From the NCBI GenBank assembly GCA_039621445.1, contig CP154956.1, positions 77,620,474-77,684,473 of the forward strand: 64,000 nucleotides of DNA, written 5' to 3'. Under the pieces are notes generated by a model that saw nothing but the letters and a program-made list of their open reading frames with translations, was not told the origin of the DNA and did no database searches. The stretch comes from Euglena gracilis. Lineage: Eukaryota; Euglenida; Euglenophyceae; Euglenales. The translations under genes were made by a program, and so were the position numbers. Position 1 is the first letter of the stretch. Every line of letters starts with the position of its first letter. Positions 54,216 to 64,000 of this stretch are shown here, piece by piece.

Positions 54216-55219
54216 TAGTGGATCATTTTACTTGAAATCCAGGACGAAATTTCTTCCAAAATATTCGGCAAATACCGTTGGAAATTTCACATTCCCAAAA
54301 GGACAAGTGTGGCTGGTTGTTAAAACACGGGGTTGATCACTGTAGAACAAGGGCTTGATCCACTTGTTCAGCCAGGGATCACTGGTGTTACGGATCATAT
54401 TGATCCTATCTGGCGAGTTTGGAGGGGTCTACTCTGTACAATACGTCTTCAGTCCAAAATGGCTCTTTGGCCTTATTTGGGACATTTGACCGAATCGGTC
54501 TGATGGTAGGCTTGCGCTTCGCGCCTGAGGATGGCGCAGCCGTATAGCTTTGCAAGGGGATGGTTGGCCGTTGGCCTGTACCAGGGCCACTACCACCAGG
54601 CGGTGGTGGCTCATCATCCCGCCGCCGTTCGGCGGTATTGCAGGTGCCCTCGGCAGGGGCCTTAGCCTTAGTCTTTTTATCCTTGCCATATCGGCGTTCT
54701 TACCTGGGGTCTAACGGTGGCAGTGGTCTTTCCACTGCGGGCGGTGCCGGAGCTGCCGGTTTGGCAGGAGGTGGTTGCTTCTCCGCCGTTTGCGGTGCTT
54801 GCGCAGCTGATTTGGCTGCTGGGACACCCAACTCCGTTGGAGTTGTGACCGCAGCCTGTACGGCTGTTGAGCTGCTACCAGCAGCCGGAACCCGTTGGGT
54901 TTATGGTGGGGATGCGGCAGGTGAGCCGCGAGGGGTCAGCACTGCTGATACTGCGGACATTGCCGCGGTCAGACCCTGTAACACACCACCTAACACACAT
55001 GTGTGATGACGGATTCGCGGCATCGGTGGTACATGGATACACAGTGTACGCATGCTGACATCAGGGGGATCTTCCCCAGGCATGAAGTACACTCTTCATG
55101 TCGTCAGAGTTTGGCCACAGGCGCACCATTGTGCAATAGGCCAGTTGGACAGGCCCAAAATCTGACGACAGTGGGTATCCCACATCACCGGTAGGGATGT
55201 ATCTGCTCTTTGGAGTGCG

Positions 55220-56002
55220 CTAACACGCAAGGCAGTCCGCCGGGTTTTCTCTGCGATATTCACGAATTTCGCGGTGAATGCGGGGTATGGCATCGTTGGT
55301 GCTGCCTACGGCGCAACATGCGGCGCAGGGATCGCATAAGCGGGTATTGTACTGCTGCTGACTCCGGTCTGGGCCGCGGGTTCCCGGATGGGATAAGCAG
55401 CAGGAGGGTGTGGAGTCGCCTGTACGGCGTGTACAAGGTGCTGGACACCCTGTACTGCTTGAGGTTGGGGTTGGGGTTGGGTTTGGGGTTGGGATGGGGT
55501 TACTGAGCGATAAAATACTGTGGTGTATACAGGATGGGAGGTGAGGGACCAGGCATTGCGTAGTGCGCCTGCTCCATTGGAGGTGCATGTCCCTGCCTCG
55601 CGTACTGTTGCAGTTCCATCGGAACCTGGTGTACCTGCTGAAGTGGTGGTTGTTCCATTGGAACTTAATATGTCTGATGAGGCTGTGCCGCATATGCAGC
55701 TCCCATTGGCGCAGGGCCGCGTGAGCGGAAGGTGGCGGTCGCGCCTGAGATTGAGACGGCATTTGTGCCTGAGAGGAGGCTGACGTATGTGGCTGAGGGA
55801 GGTAGGGCATTTGTGCCTGAACCATTTGAGCGGGGGGTGGCATTTGTACCTGGGCCGCATAAGCGGCAGGAGGGGGTTGATATGCCGTGTACGCGGGCGC
55901 CCCTTGGGCTGGTCCGGCCGCCGCATTGGCGTGTGGGGGGTAGGGAGGGAGAGCATACTGTATAGGGGGCGGGCCTGGGCCGCACCCACCTGGGTCTTGC
56001 AT
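55220..56002 (-). pseudogene. Pro/Gln/Ala-rich ORF downstream of integrase
   Basis: Opens with MQDPGGCGPGPPPIQYALPP and continues in repeats of PPAAYAAQ and AQMPPPAQ before changing frame. The following frame has VPMEQ-type repeats. Low-complexity proline-rich composition suggests a Gag- or adaptor-like disordered region belonging to the extra 3' ORF. At least two frame changes are needed to follow it. Confidence 0.45.
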
Positions 56003-56416
56003 TCTGGCGGAAAAGTAGCTTTATGAGCTGTAGAAAAAGAAGGGAGAAATGAATTGGGGTTGGGAAGAAAACAGAGAGGGGAGGAAAAGGCCAGTTTCAA
56101 AAATCATTCCAAGAAATATCTATGTTATTTCTTTGTTTCCACAGCTTCCGGTCCTGTTGGACTTAACCGACAAAACTGGAGGCTGGCTCCCAGGTGTCCT
56201 CCTCTGGCCCATAGCCTTTCCACCTGACCTTCCAGTAATGTACTCCCCAATCAATTTCGTGATTGATCAATTTTGTCTACCACAAAATGATCTACTTCTG
56301 GTAATTTTGAACGGGGCTTAAATAAAGGCACGGTAGTGCTTTGCCATTAGGCAGGGACAGGTGTGGCTTGAAATCATCCATGTCAAAATCGTCGATCCCC
56401 TTGGCGGTGCCACCTT

Positions 56417-57500
56417 TTAGCGGCCACTGTTACCAACGTGTTCGAGAATTTCACAGGGTCCGAGCCAGAGGGGGTTTAGCTTGGAAGCTTGCATGCGGGT
56501 GCGACTATTTCGTACGCACACGCGATCACCAGCACTATAGCCATGTAATTTGAATTCTTGTAAAAATTTATTTCCCTTTTGAGAATGGATATCAGTGATG
56601 CGCTTCTGAACAGTGGTTCTGAGAGACTCTACTTCAGAGAACCATGTCTCACAGGTAACGCTACTTCGAGCTGGTCCCTCGGAATGTATATCACCAAGCG
56701 CCGGCGGGTCTTGCCAAAAAACAGTTTTGTATGGGGAGTGCGGCAAAATTAAACCCGGTAGGGTGCTTATAAAAAAGAGAGACCATGGCAATAAATGAAC
56801 CCAGGCCTGGCGTGAGTCAACCAGTGAGAGGCGGATATATTTACAACAGGCTTCACTGCTGCCACGGCGCGGCCATTGCCCTTCGTGCGATATATAATGA
56901 AAAAATGCTGTTAGATTCCTAGTAAACCACATAGGGTTGTGAAGTATAGGAATGAGATCATATGATCTTGATCACTGACAATCTCATTCGGTAAGCCCAT
57001 TAGGCAAACACACTTCTCCAAAAATATCTGCGCTAAAATTTGCGCGGTCAACCCTGTCTTATGGCATGGAATGGTTACTATGTAACCACTTAGCCTGCAG
57101 ACGAAAACAAAAACATAGGCGTAATTTTTGCCGTCTGATCCTTTTCAAGGTTCTAATTCAAGAAAATCCATGCAGAGGGACGTAAAATGTCAGGGGGTAA
57201 GGGGAAAAAGTCAAGAGTACCAGGGGGAGGCACCTCTGCGCGGTTTCACCGCTTGGCAAATTTGGCACCGTTACGAAATTTGCAAACAGCGCGAATGCAA
57301 TTCTTTTTCTTTCAGGGTTGTACAATACCTGCGACCCACCAAAGAAAGAAGTGTTGGGTCCCCAGGGTTACCTTGGTTGTGATAACACAAAGGAACTTCA
57401 TCAGCCGAGTCACGGGCTATACAATATTTATATCCTGCATCATCGCGGTATACCAACCATAAAGGAGAGAGGGAATAATTATTTACAATTTCGCCATTGC
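56417..57500 (-). pseudogene. Decayed integrase
   Basis: In order on the minus strand: zinc-knuckle end CQICQAVKPRRG (~57200), core VFVFVCRLSGYIVTIPCHKT (~57110), then MGLPNEIVSDQDHMISF (~57000) with the second catalytic Asp in SDQD. Next is a GNGRA segment (~56890) where the usual A-E-R Glu is disrupted by a frame change. A C-terminal frame (56932-56417) carries RLSLVDSRQAWVHLLPWSLF and the GPY-like end KLNPLWLGPCEIL. Several stops and shifts make it inactive. The layout is that of Ty3-type integrase. Confidence 0.75.
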
Positions 57501-58509
57501 GCAGTCTGTGCATTATCGTGCTATAAACAGGGTCACGGGAGGAATCCCATTTGCGGAATAAGAGGGGGGAAGGAGATTCAGATCGCGTAACGCGACGGGG
57601 ACCAGGTGTCCGGCCTCGTCGCCTTCTCCCCCGTAAAGGAGAGAATGGCAACAAACAAAAAATCGATGAAACGGGAAAAGAATCCAACATATCGTCGGCT
57701 GCGTCATATCGACGTGCATATTCATCAGCCTTTTTGCTGCCATGAAAAGTGGTATCACGTTCATCCGGGTTACCGGGGTAGTGCCATGGTGCTCGACTGA
57801 GCGTGTGTCCGCAGCCTTTGAGGTGCTGAGTGCAGTGGATAGCACAAAGTAGTGCGCTGGCATGCCAAGACTGGGAGTTAAGACTTACCCTGCGTAATTA
57901 GGAACTCCCATCTGATATTTTTTCTGTACAGTGGCAATCAGCGTACTCCTTTGTCATGTTTTCCTGTCCAAGTGATTTTGGATTGCTCTGCCCTCTGGCG
58001 TAACTTTGGAATTTGATGTGAGCTCCGCAGCAAGATGGGGAAAAAGTCAAGGGCCAGAAGGGCTGAAGTGCAAGAAAAAGAATGGAGGCCCCCCAGGGGG
58101 AAATCGCCACACCCCCGTTTCACACAAAGGAGTATGAGCATTGCGGAAGATGACATGTCTGGAGATGAGACAGAAGGACATGCACAAAGAGGCGCTGAAG
58201 CCAGTGGACATCCAGAAGGTGTCGTGGCACGTGTTGGCATTGTGCGCAGAGTGATGCTGGAGGAGGAAGTGGATCTGGAAGCTGTGGCTGGCCTACATGC
58301 CAGTTCTGGTCATGCTGCTGGAGTCCATGATGATGTTTCTGGACGCTACTCCACGGAAGTCCTCGAATAGAGGAACATCGTTTTGGCAGGTCTCACCAGT
58401 AAAAGGCGACATAGGTCAAATTTTGAAACCCTTCAGCTTCGGGATTGACAGGAACAAGTTATGCGCCTCGCGCTTGATCTTGCAAAATCTTGTCTACAAC
58501 AAGGGGGAT

Positions 58510-58765
58510 AAGTTTTAGGGGGGGATGCATCCATAGGATAGTGTCTCCCCAAAACTTATCAAAGCGTTGGAATGTTGCGACCAATGTTGCGGTAATCGCG
58601 AATGCGCGTCAGAGGAGAATGCATCAATTTCTAAGGTCAAGTTAAAAGAATCCGCCATATCGGCCATTTTTGAAAACCAGTGTTTCAAAATGCGATAATG
58701 ACCAAACTGAAAAGCATTCCAAGTGTCCTTGGTGCACTTGGGGATCTGCTCAACATCCTGAAGGG
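58510..58765 (-). pseudogene. Post-RNase H domain remnant of the LTR element
   Basis: A continuous minus-strand frame reads DVEQIPKCTKDTWNAFQFGH, then TLEIDAFSSDAHSRLPQHWS, and CIPPLKLIPLVVDKILQDQA. The pattern D-x-F-x-S-x(n)-LP-x-W and then a PPL-x-LI-x-x-V motif is the domain found after RT/RNase H in many algal and metazoan Ty3 and DIRS elements. The same domain occurs in the DIRS-like element at 48.9-49.1 kb. The reverse transcriptase that should lie upstream was not recognised. Confidence 0.55.
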
Positions 58766-59439
58766 GGGGAACATGCTGTTAAACAGAACAACGGAATTGT
58801 GAATCATCCACACACATGTCCATAGGACTCGATCCATGGGGGGGGATGGGTGGGTTGGGCATATACCCAATCATCCGTGATGCGCGATAGCTCGGAATTC
58901 GCACTATGTGCGTGAAGCGTGATAGGCGCGGGAGTGTGCAGAGCGTAATAGGCGCACGGGGAGCGCTATGCGCAAATCCGAAGAGTGAGGCTATGCCTTT
59001 GCACTTTACTGCTCGATTCACATTCTCGAAATGCGCAAAGCTGCTAGGTGTAGTTGTGAAAGGAGAATGACTACCAAGTGTACCGTTCAGTGTGTCACCC
59101 ATTGTACCAAGGCTATGTACCTTTTGGTTATCTATTAAATCCGTGCAGACTGTACCACTACCAAGTGTAACGGTTTTGGTAAGGGATGAAAAATTCCCGG
59201 TTGCGGGATCCAATCGGATCAGATTGGAAGCTTCAACTAGACATCCACAATCAAAATCATGGGAAGCGGAGATTCTCCGACAGTGAGCGCATTAGTAGGA
59301 GGTCTGGTGCGCATGCGGTAGGGAAAGCCAGTAGCTTAACCCCGCACGTTTCGCTGGGTTCCGAGGCGAAAGCCCAAAGGCCTGAAGTAATTACGGTGTC
59401 GAGTGGCCGCCCAGAAGCACAACTTTTTTGTTTCCCCAA

Positions 59440-60456
59440 ACCGCGTTTCCGCTCATACGGTGGTCACCCCATTAGCATTACCAGTCCCAATGGACGAGTT
59501 TTCGGATGATGAGTCGGGTTTTCAAGAGAAAACCACCTACCCCCTTCTAAAATCAAGAGATTCGGGAATCCAAACTAATTCGCGGTATGAGCCGCACCCC
59601 CGCACCGGATATTGGTCATCCGTCCCAAATTCGCTTCGTAGCACCAATTGTGCTACCATGTGACACCTCACCCCCACATGCGCAACCGCATCACCATTCG
59701 CGCATTCGTGATTCTTCACACTCGCATGGTACCTATGGTACACTGAGTGGTATGTTCCATGCGCACTCGCAAAATTACCCGAACAATACCCTTGGTGCAA
59801 CCACCGGAGTTCCTGCACATGGTGCAATTTCGCGCCCGGGCCCACCCCCCATGAATACCACCGAAGGGCCACGGGTTTCTCAGAAAGATTTCAAACGCAC
59901 CATCGCAATCGCGAACAACGTGAAGCCCCAATGGGACGGTGACTCCACCACATGGAAACAATTTTTCCGCGACTGGGAATACTACTGGGAGCTGAAGGGA
60001 CCAACCCAGGACGACAACCCGGAGGTAATCAAGATGGAGTTTATAGATTGCCTCCCAAGGGAAGAATAAGAAGAAGAAGAAAGAAGAACGCGAAGAAAGA
60101 AGAAGAAAATAAGAACGCGCCAGACAGTTAGTCATTCGCGGGCACATTCCTTTTGAGAATTTGGTTGAGCAATATGCTTCATCATGCTCCAGTTTGATTT
60201 CCAGAATCAGTCTGGAAAACAAATGGCGGAAATTTACCCCCCGGGCCGCAAATGGAAGTCGATAGACTTATGGTACTCCAAGTGGCTTGGGTTGGTAGCC
60301 GAAGTTGATGAGTTAGGGGAAAAGCAAGTCAAAGATAAATTTGATGCAGAATTACTGCGCTACATCCCCAAACTAATCAAGGCAATTCACCGCGAGGAAC
60401 TCGCAGGACACACTTTTACCCTCGATGAGAGATGGACTATGTTTCAAAACAAATGA
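59440..60456 (+). pseudogene. Gag-like region on the opposite strand
   Basis: Plus-strand frames read PVPMDEFSDDESGFQEKTTY, then a His/Pro-rich stretch, then VKPQWDGDSTTWKQFFRDWE and YYWELKGPTQDDN. The last is the Gag pattern W-x-G-d-x-x-x-W-x-x-F-x-x-x-x-x-Y. After a GAA-rich purine tract (60060-60115) another frame continues KWKSIDLWYSKWLGLVAEVD, ELLRYIPKLIKAIHREELAG. Frames change at least twice. It lies antisense to the integrase, PBS and PPT of the host LTR element, so it derives from an inversion or from another element. Confidence 0.55.
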
Positions 60457-61420
60457 AGTTATCACAACTTCTGGGACAGATTGAAACAGCATATCATCAC
60501 CACCCTACCGATGGTGTACCCACCGGTTCAATCCGTGCAGTCCAACGGACTACCTCCCTAATATCACCATCGAGCCAACCATGCCCGATTGCGGGTTTTG
60601 GTGGATAGAACGCAATTGTGTGTGAACTTGGTCGAAATTTGTTGAAAACTCATGTACATTTTGCTCCAAATGGTCAACAACCTGCCAATTGTCGGTTATC
60701 CGACCAATTTTCCTATCGGTCTTGTTGGGGGCAGTGCAGGGGGGGGGGGCGGTGGGGTGGAAAAAAACATGGTGTTTCTAACCCACCCTCGACAAAAAGT
60801 TGTCGTGGCGCATCCGCCTCAGATTCAAATGTGCTTATCGGCACGATTGCGAGATCTCGCGGGGAGAATAGCTATCAGCCTATCGGCTTTCTAACAAAAG
60901 GCGTTGTGCCTGTTGGGCCTTGGGCTGCTCTATAGAGCTTGACACCGATAGGTGTGCGGCTGACCTTTGGGCATGAGGAGATTAATCAACACAGACACCG
61001 ATAGGTGTGACACACGCTGGGAAGGAGTATTACATGTGGAATGAATAAATGTTTGTGTACCCCTATGCAGTTGAGAACGCTCATTAGAGCTGGTCAATGA
61101 TGCTGCAGGTTCAATTCCTCGAAGTGAACCAATCAATGCAGCGTAGTAAATGGCTTTTGGCGTTGTGCTCAGCATTTATGCAGGAAAAACACAAAAACCA
61201 AGGGTACATTGACGTATAAAATGCAGAAACAAGTGTAAAAAGAGGGGATTGTATACAAATTCGGCCGAAACCTGAACTCTGAGGTTTGGAGCATCGCATA
61301 CTGCGAACCGTCAGAGGACGTGTCCGTGGTACGGCTTTGGACGGAAACGGCTTGTAGTGCCTGTGATCGCCTATAGGCGGGACACCACACGACCGTTTGC
61401 CGTCAAAAGGATCAAAAACC

Positions 61421-61433
61421 TAATCTGCTACCA
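61421..61433 (-). promoter_or_regulatory. tRNA primer-binding site
   Basis: On the minus strand TGGTAGCAGATTA starts immediately after the 5' LTR. TGGTA-CAGA is complementary to a tRNA 3' end (TCTGCTACCA), close to the initiator-Met type primers used by many LTR elements. Confidence 0.75.
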
Positions 61434-61829
61434 AGTGTACGTCCAACCCTTTCCTTGCTTTCGTCCTTTGGTGCGCAAAAAAGGTAAAAGTTGGAGTAAC
61501 AGAAAAAAGAATAATAATAAAGTTGTAAGCCATTTTTCCCCAATTAAGAGGCAGAGCACAAAGCAGGCAAAAGAGCTCCTTTGGAGCTGGAACCAAAACC
61601 AAGTTATTTAGCTGTCATGTACGGACTTCAATGAACAAATCAACACTTGAAATCAAACAAAGAAAAGAATACCACCTGCAGAGAGGAGGTCACGTGATCA
61701 CGTGTGATTGTAATCACGATTAACCCTAAGCTCTGCCACAATCTTAATTCTGAGATTGTACTCAGAATTCAGATTGTGGTCGAGCCGTTCTACGGCGAAC
61801 CACAGAACTGGGATCGTGCCTGGTACACA
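61434..61829 (-). repeat. 5' LTR of the minus-strand element
   Basis: Begins AGTGTACGTCCAAC and ends GCCTGGTACACA, matching 52012-52405 with scattered substitutions. Followed by the GAATT target duplication. Confidence 0.9.
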
Positions 61830-62098
61830 GAATTGGGGCGGGGCTTGTAGTGCGGGAAAAGGGGACTGTGGGGATGGGAGTGGGGATCAGACTGGGGGTT
61901 GGGGGTTCCTTTTCAGGGTGTTTGCTTGCGCTCCCCGAGGGCTATCAGGAAGACTTGCGGTGTGGGCTACCACTTTAGAGTCCGCCGCAAGTGTTGGCAT
62001 CTTGTCTGTGTCCCTTTGGGCCGTAGCCTCTTGGTTTGTGAGGTATTCTGCGGGGGTGTTCACGCTTCGCATTCAATGGGGATGACAATCGAGAAAAT

Positions 62099-62850
62099 GG
62101 CCTTCAAAGGAAAACGTACATCGAACAAGATTCTGCTACCAGTTTTCCCATCTTGCCGGTTCGGTTACCGTGAGCGGAAGCTGTTCTCCTGTAGTCCGAG
62201 TGGGGGAAACAGTCACCAGGCGCCACGGTAAACAATTGGCATACGCTGCCAAAAATTCTCATTTCTTGTGGCTTTTTATGCTGAATTCTGCCAGAAACCT
62301 GGGAAGGAAAAGGTGGACGAGCAGGGAGTGGTGGTGCAAGATGTCAAGCAAAGGATGATGGTCCAGGTAGCGGCCCACGTGGACCCAAAGGAGAGGGTGG
62401 TGAAGGTGAAGGATGACATAGTCAAACTTCATCAAGGAATATACCACCTCTACAAGCTTATGCACATGGTGGCCACGCCGGAGGAGCGAAAGACAGGTGT
62501 TTAGTACACCCACGACGCGCTCGGAGCTTTGGTGAAGATCTCCAGAGGATCCGAGCGAAGACGAAGGAGGCGGAAGTCAACGCCGCTGCCGCGGTAATGG
62601 CGGTGAAGAGCGCTGTTTGGTGAGTGGTCTCACCGAGCTGGTGGAGGTGGCACACCTCAAGGCCGCGGTACAAGAGCTGCTAACCCACCCTTCCCAATAG
62701 TAGTGCATGTCCTCTACAAGAGCAGGGTCCAAATAGTAGAGCACCCCCCCTCTGGGGAATCGAGCATCCACTACAAGACCACCCGCTGGAAAACCAATGG
62801 AAGCAGAAGCAAGGCAAGTCATTATATGTGATTGTGGAAAGGTTTGTAAC
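62099..62850 (+). pseudogene. Decayed coiled-coil Gag-like sequence
   Basis: Frame pieces MAFKGKRTSNKILLPVF, then VVKVKDDIVKLHQGIYHLYK, then RIRAKTKEAEVNAAAAVMAV, then TELVEVAHLKAAVQELL follow one another with shifts and stops. Bases 62709-62794 (CTACAAGAGCAGGGTCC and onward) are related to 63184-63266 in the better preserved ORF to the right. The two are diverged copies of one sequence, probably a retroelement gag. Confidence 0.45.
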
Positions 62851-63156
62851 GTGCCTCAAAAAAGACAAGCGTCCCAGAGCTCAGCGGCTGTACAATTCCG
62901 CAAACCTCGGCTGTGTTGGCCCTAGGCTTCCGGTTTAGGTGGATGAAGGGAAGTTGAGGGAACAGGAAACTGACTGGGCTTGAACTGGTAATTGTCATCA
63001 GGACTTTTTTGATTCTGAACAACATGTTATGCCCTGAATTTTTTTTCAGTCCAGGACCATTTCATCACACCAAACACACTTCAGAAACACTTTACTACTA
63101 CAGACAAGAAAGTTGCATGCGGGCACTGGAGTGCACCATGCTAGCTTCAGACATTC

Positions 63157-64000
63157 ATGCAAGTGGGAAACGCTTTCGGAGATGTCTACTACAAGAGCAG
63201 GGCCAAAATAGAAGCTCACCCCCCTCTGGCGATGCCAGCGTCCACTACAAGAGCACCTGCTCTACAATTAGGGGTGCATTTACACGAGAAGGAGAGGCTG
63301 CATGCCGATAATGCCCGGATACAGGAGAAGGTCAACGTCACCGAGGGGCAGATGGACGCCCTCGCCGCCAAGAAGGAGGCGACCGTGGTGGCCCAAGGCA
63401 AGGCGGTGGAGGTGACGCCGCACCTCACGGCACAGCTGCAGTATCAGCACAAAGATAACACATGGTTGAAGGAGCAGGTCAAGATCTTGGTGGTGCAGGT
63501 GTCCACTATCACCAGCAAGGTGGAGGCAGCCGCTGCCAAGGAACCAAAGGTCGCTGAGCTGCCGCCGCTGACCATGGGGAGGATCCAGAAGGTGGTGACG
63601 GAGATCTAGAACGTGAGCACCCAATCCCAGGCAGTGGCCGTGGCAGTGCAACGGCTGGCCGCGAAGTGCCCTGGTGAGAAGATCAGGGCTGTGGAAATCG
63701 AAGTGCAGAAGGTGAATCTCCAGACGCAAGCACTGGTGGTGTCCGTGAACCGGCTGGACCAGATCGTCTTGAAGGTGATCGCACCCGCCCAGGCCAAGGT
63801 GGCGACAGCAGCGCCCACCAAGGCTGCACCAGTCACGGCGGAGCAGCAGCCAGTGCCGGTGGCAAACCCAGTGCCCGAGGAGACGGCTGTCCCGACGCAG
63901 ACGTCCACTCAGGAGGAGAACATGGTGCAGGAGAAGCCATCGTCTACCCTCCGACCAGAGCTCCGGAAGCTCCCTCCGGAAGCAGGCCGCGTCGGGTGGT
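63157..64000 (+). CDS. Coiled-coil Gag-like protein, interrupted by TAG, truncated at window end
   Basis: An open frame from about 63157 reads VYYKSRAKIEAHPPLAMP, then heptad-rich helical sequence (HEKERLHADNARIQEKVNVT, QVKILVVQVSTITSKVEAAA). It meets TAG at 63607-63609. The same frame continues open to the window end with more heptads (VSTQSQAVAVAVQRLAAKCP) and a Pro/Ala/Thr-rich tail (APAQAKVATAAPTKAAP). The lone amber stop in otherwise intact, GC-rich coding sequence suggests a single mutation or readthrough. Domain order (coiled coil then Pro-rich linker) resembles Gag proteins. A host coiled-coil protein is possible. Confidence 0.5.

Larger units (their letters stand above)
52012..61829 (-). 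mobile_element. Ty3-like LTR retrotransposon, rearranged
   Basis: Direct repeats of 394 and 396 bp (52012-52405 and 61434-61829) start AGTGTACG and end GGTACACA. They are flanked by the 5-bp target duplication GAATT (52007-52011 and 61830-61834). A primer-binding site beside the right LTR and a polypurine tract beside the left LTR, both on the minus strand, set the orientation. LTRs are about 90% identical by eye, so the insertion is not recent. The interior has an integrase and an extra 3' ORF region on the minus strand. A Gag-like region is on the plus strand, implying internal inversion or nesting. Confidence 0.85.

Noticed and set aside
58779-59213. Minus-strand 144-codon frame in the LTR element as reverse transcriptase or protease
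   Set aside because: No F/YxDD, DTG or other catalytic motif could be found; its position fits pol but the identity is unsupported.

Overview
This window looks like nuclear DNA of a eukaryote, most likely a protist or alga with a repeat-swollen genome. Coding sequence comes as short exons with GT..AG borders. Introns appear to range from a few tens of bases to more than 3 kb. TTAGGG-type repeats occur internally. The mobile elements are all eukaryotic classes: a LINE with a restriction-like endonuclease, a DIRS-like element, a Ty3-like LTR element and several small inverted-repeat DNA elements. Nothing fixes the species. Poly-C and poly-G runs, often joined as C(n)G(n), are everywhere.

Layout. 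0.3-0.8 kb: candidate secreted-protein exons on the minus strand. 1.2-9.8 kb: inverted-repeat arms enclosing a nearly complete LINE whose first ORF carries a 2A-type peptide motif. 10.6-12.7 kb: a decayed antisense LINE of a second subfamily. 13-20 kb: isolated candidate exons among inverted-repeat elements, one of them loaded with telomere-like repeats. 21.2-29.1 kb: a split A/B-type cyclin gene on the plus strand, the best host gene here, with introns full of transposons and minisatellites. 29.9-33.3 kb: more candidate exons, including a four-exon 3' gene end. 33.3-41 kb: mostly dispersed hairpin repeats and homopolymer palindromes. 41-45.5 kb: further candidate exons. 46.0-50.75 kb: a DIRS-like retroelement with inverted ends. 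51.2-51.8 kb: a frameshifted minus-strand gene remnant. 52.0-61.8 kb: a minus-strand LTR retrotransposon with 5-bp target duplication, primer site and polypurine tract, but with a Gag-like region on the opposite strand. 62.1-64.0 kb: a decayed then a better preserved coiled-coil Gag-like ORF running off the window.

Exons were found by reading frame, splice signals, phase and family resemblance by eye. Only the cyclin box, the reverse transcriptases, the LINE endonuclease and the integrase are recognised families. The other candidate exons are unassigned and need transcript evidence.
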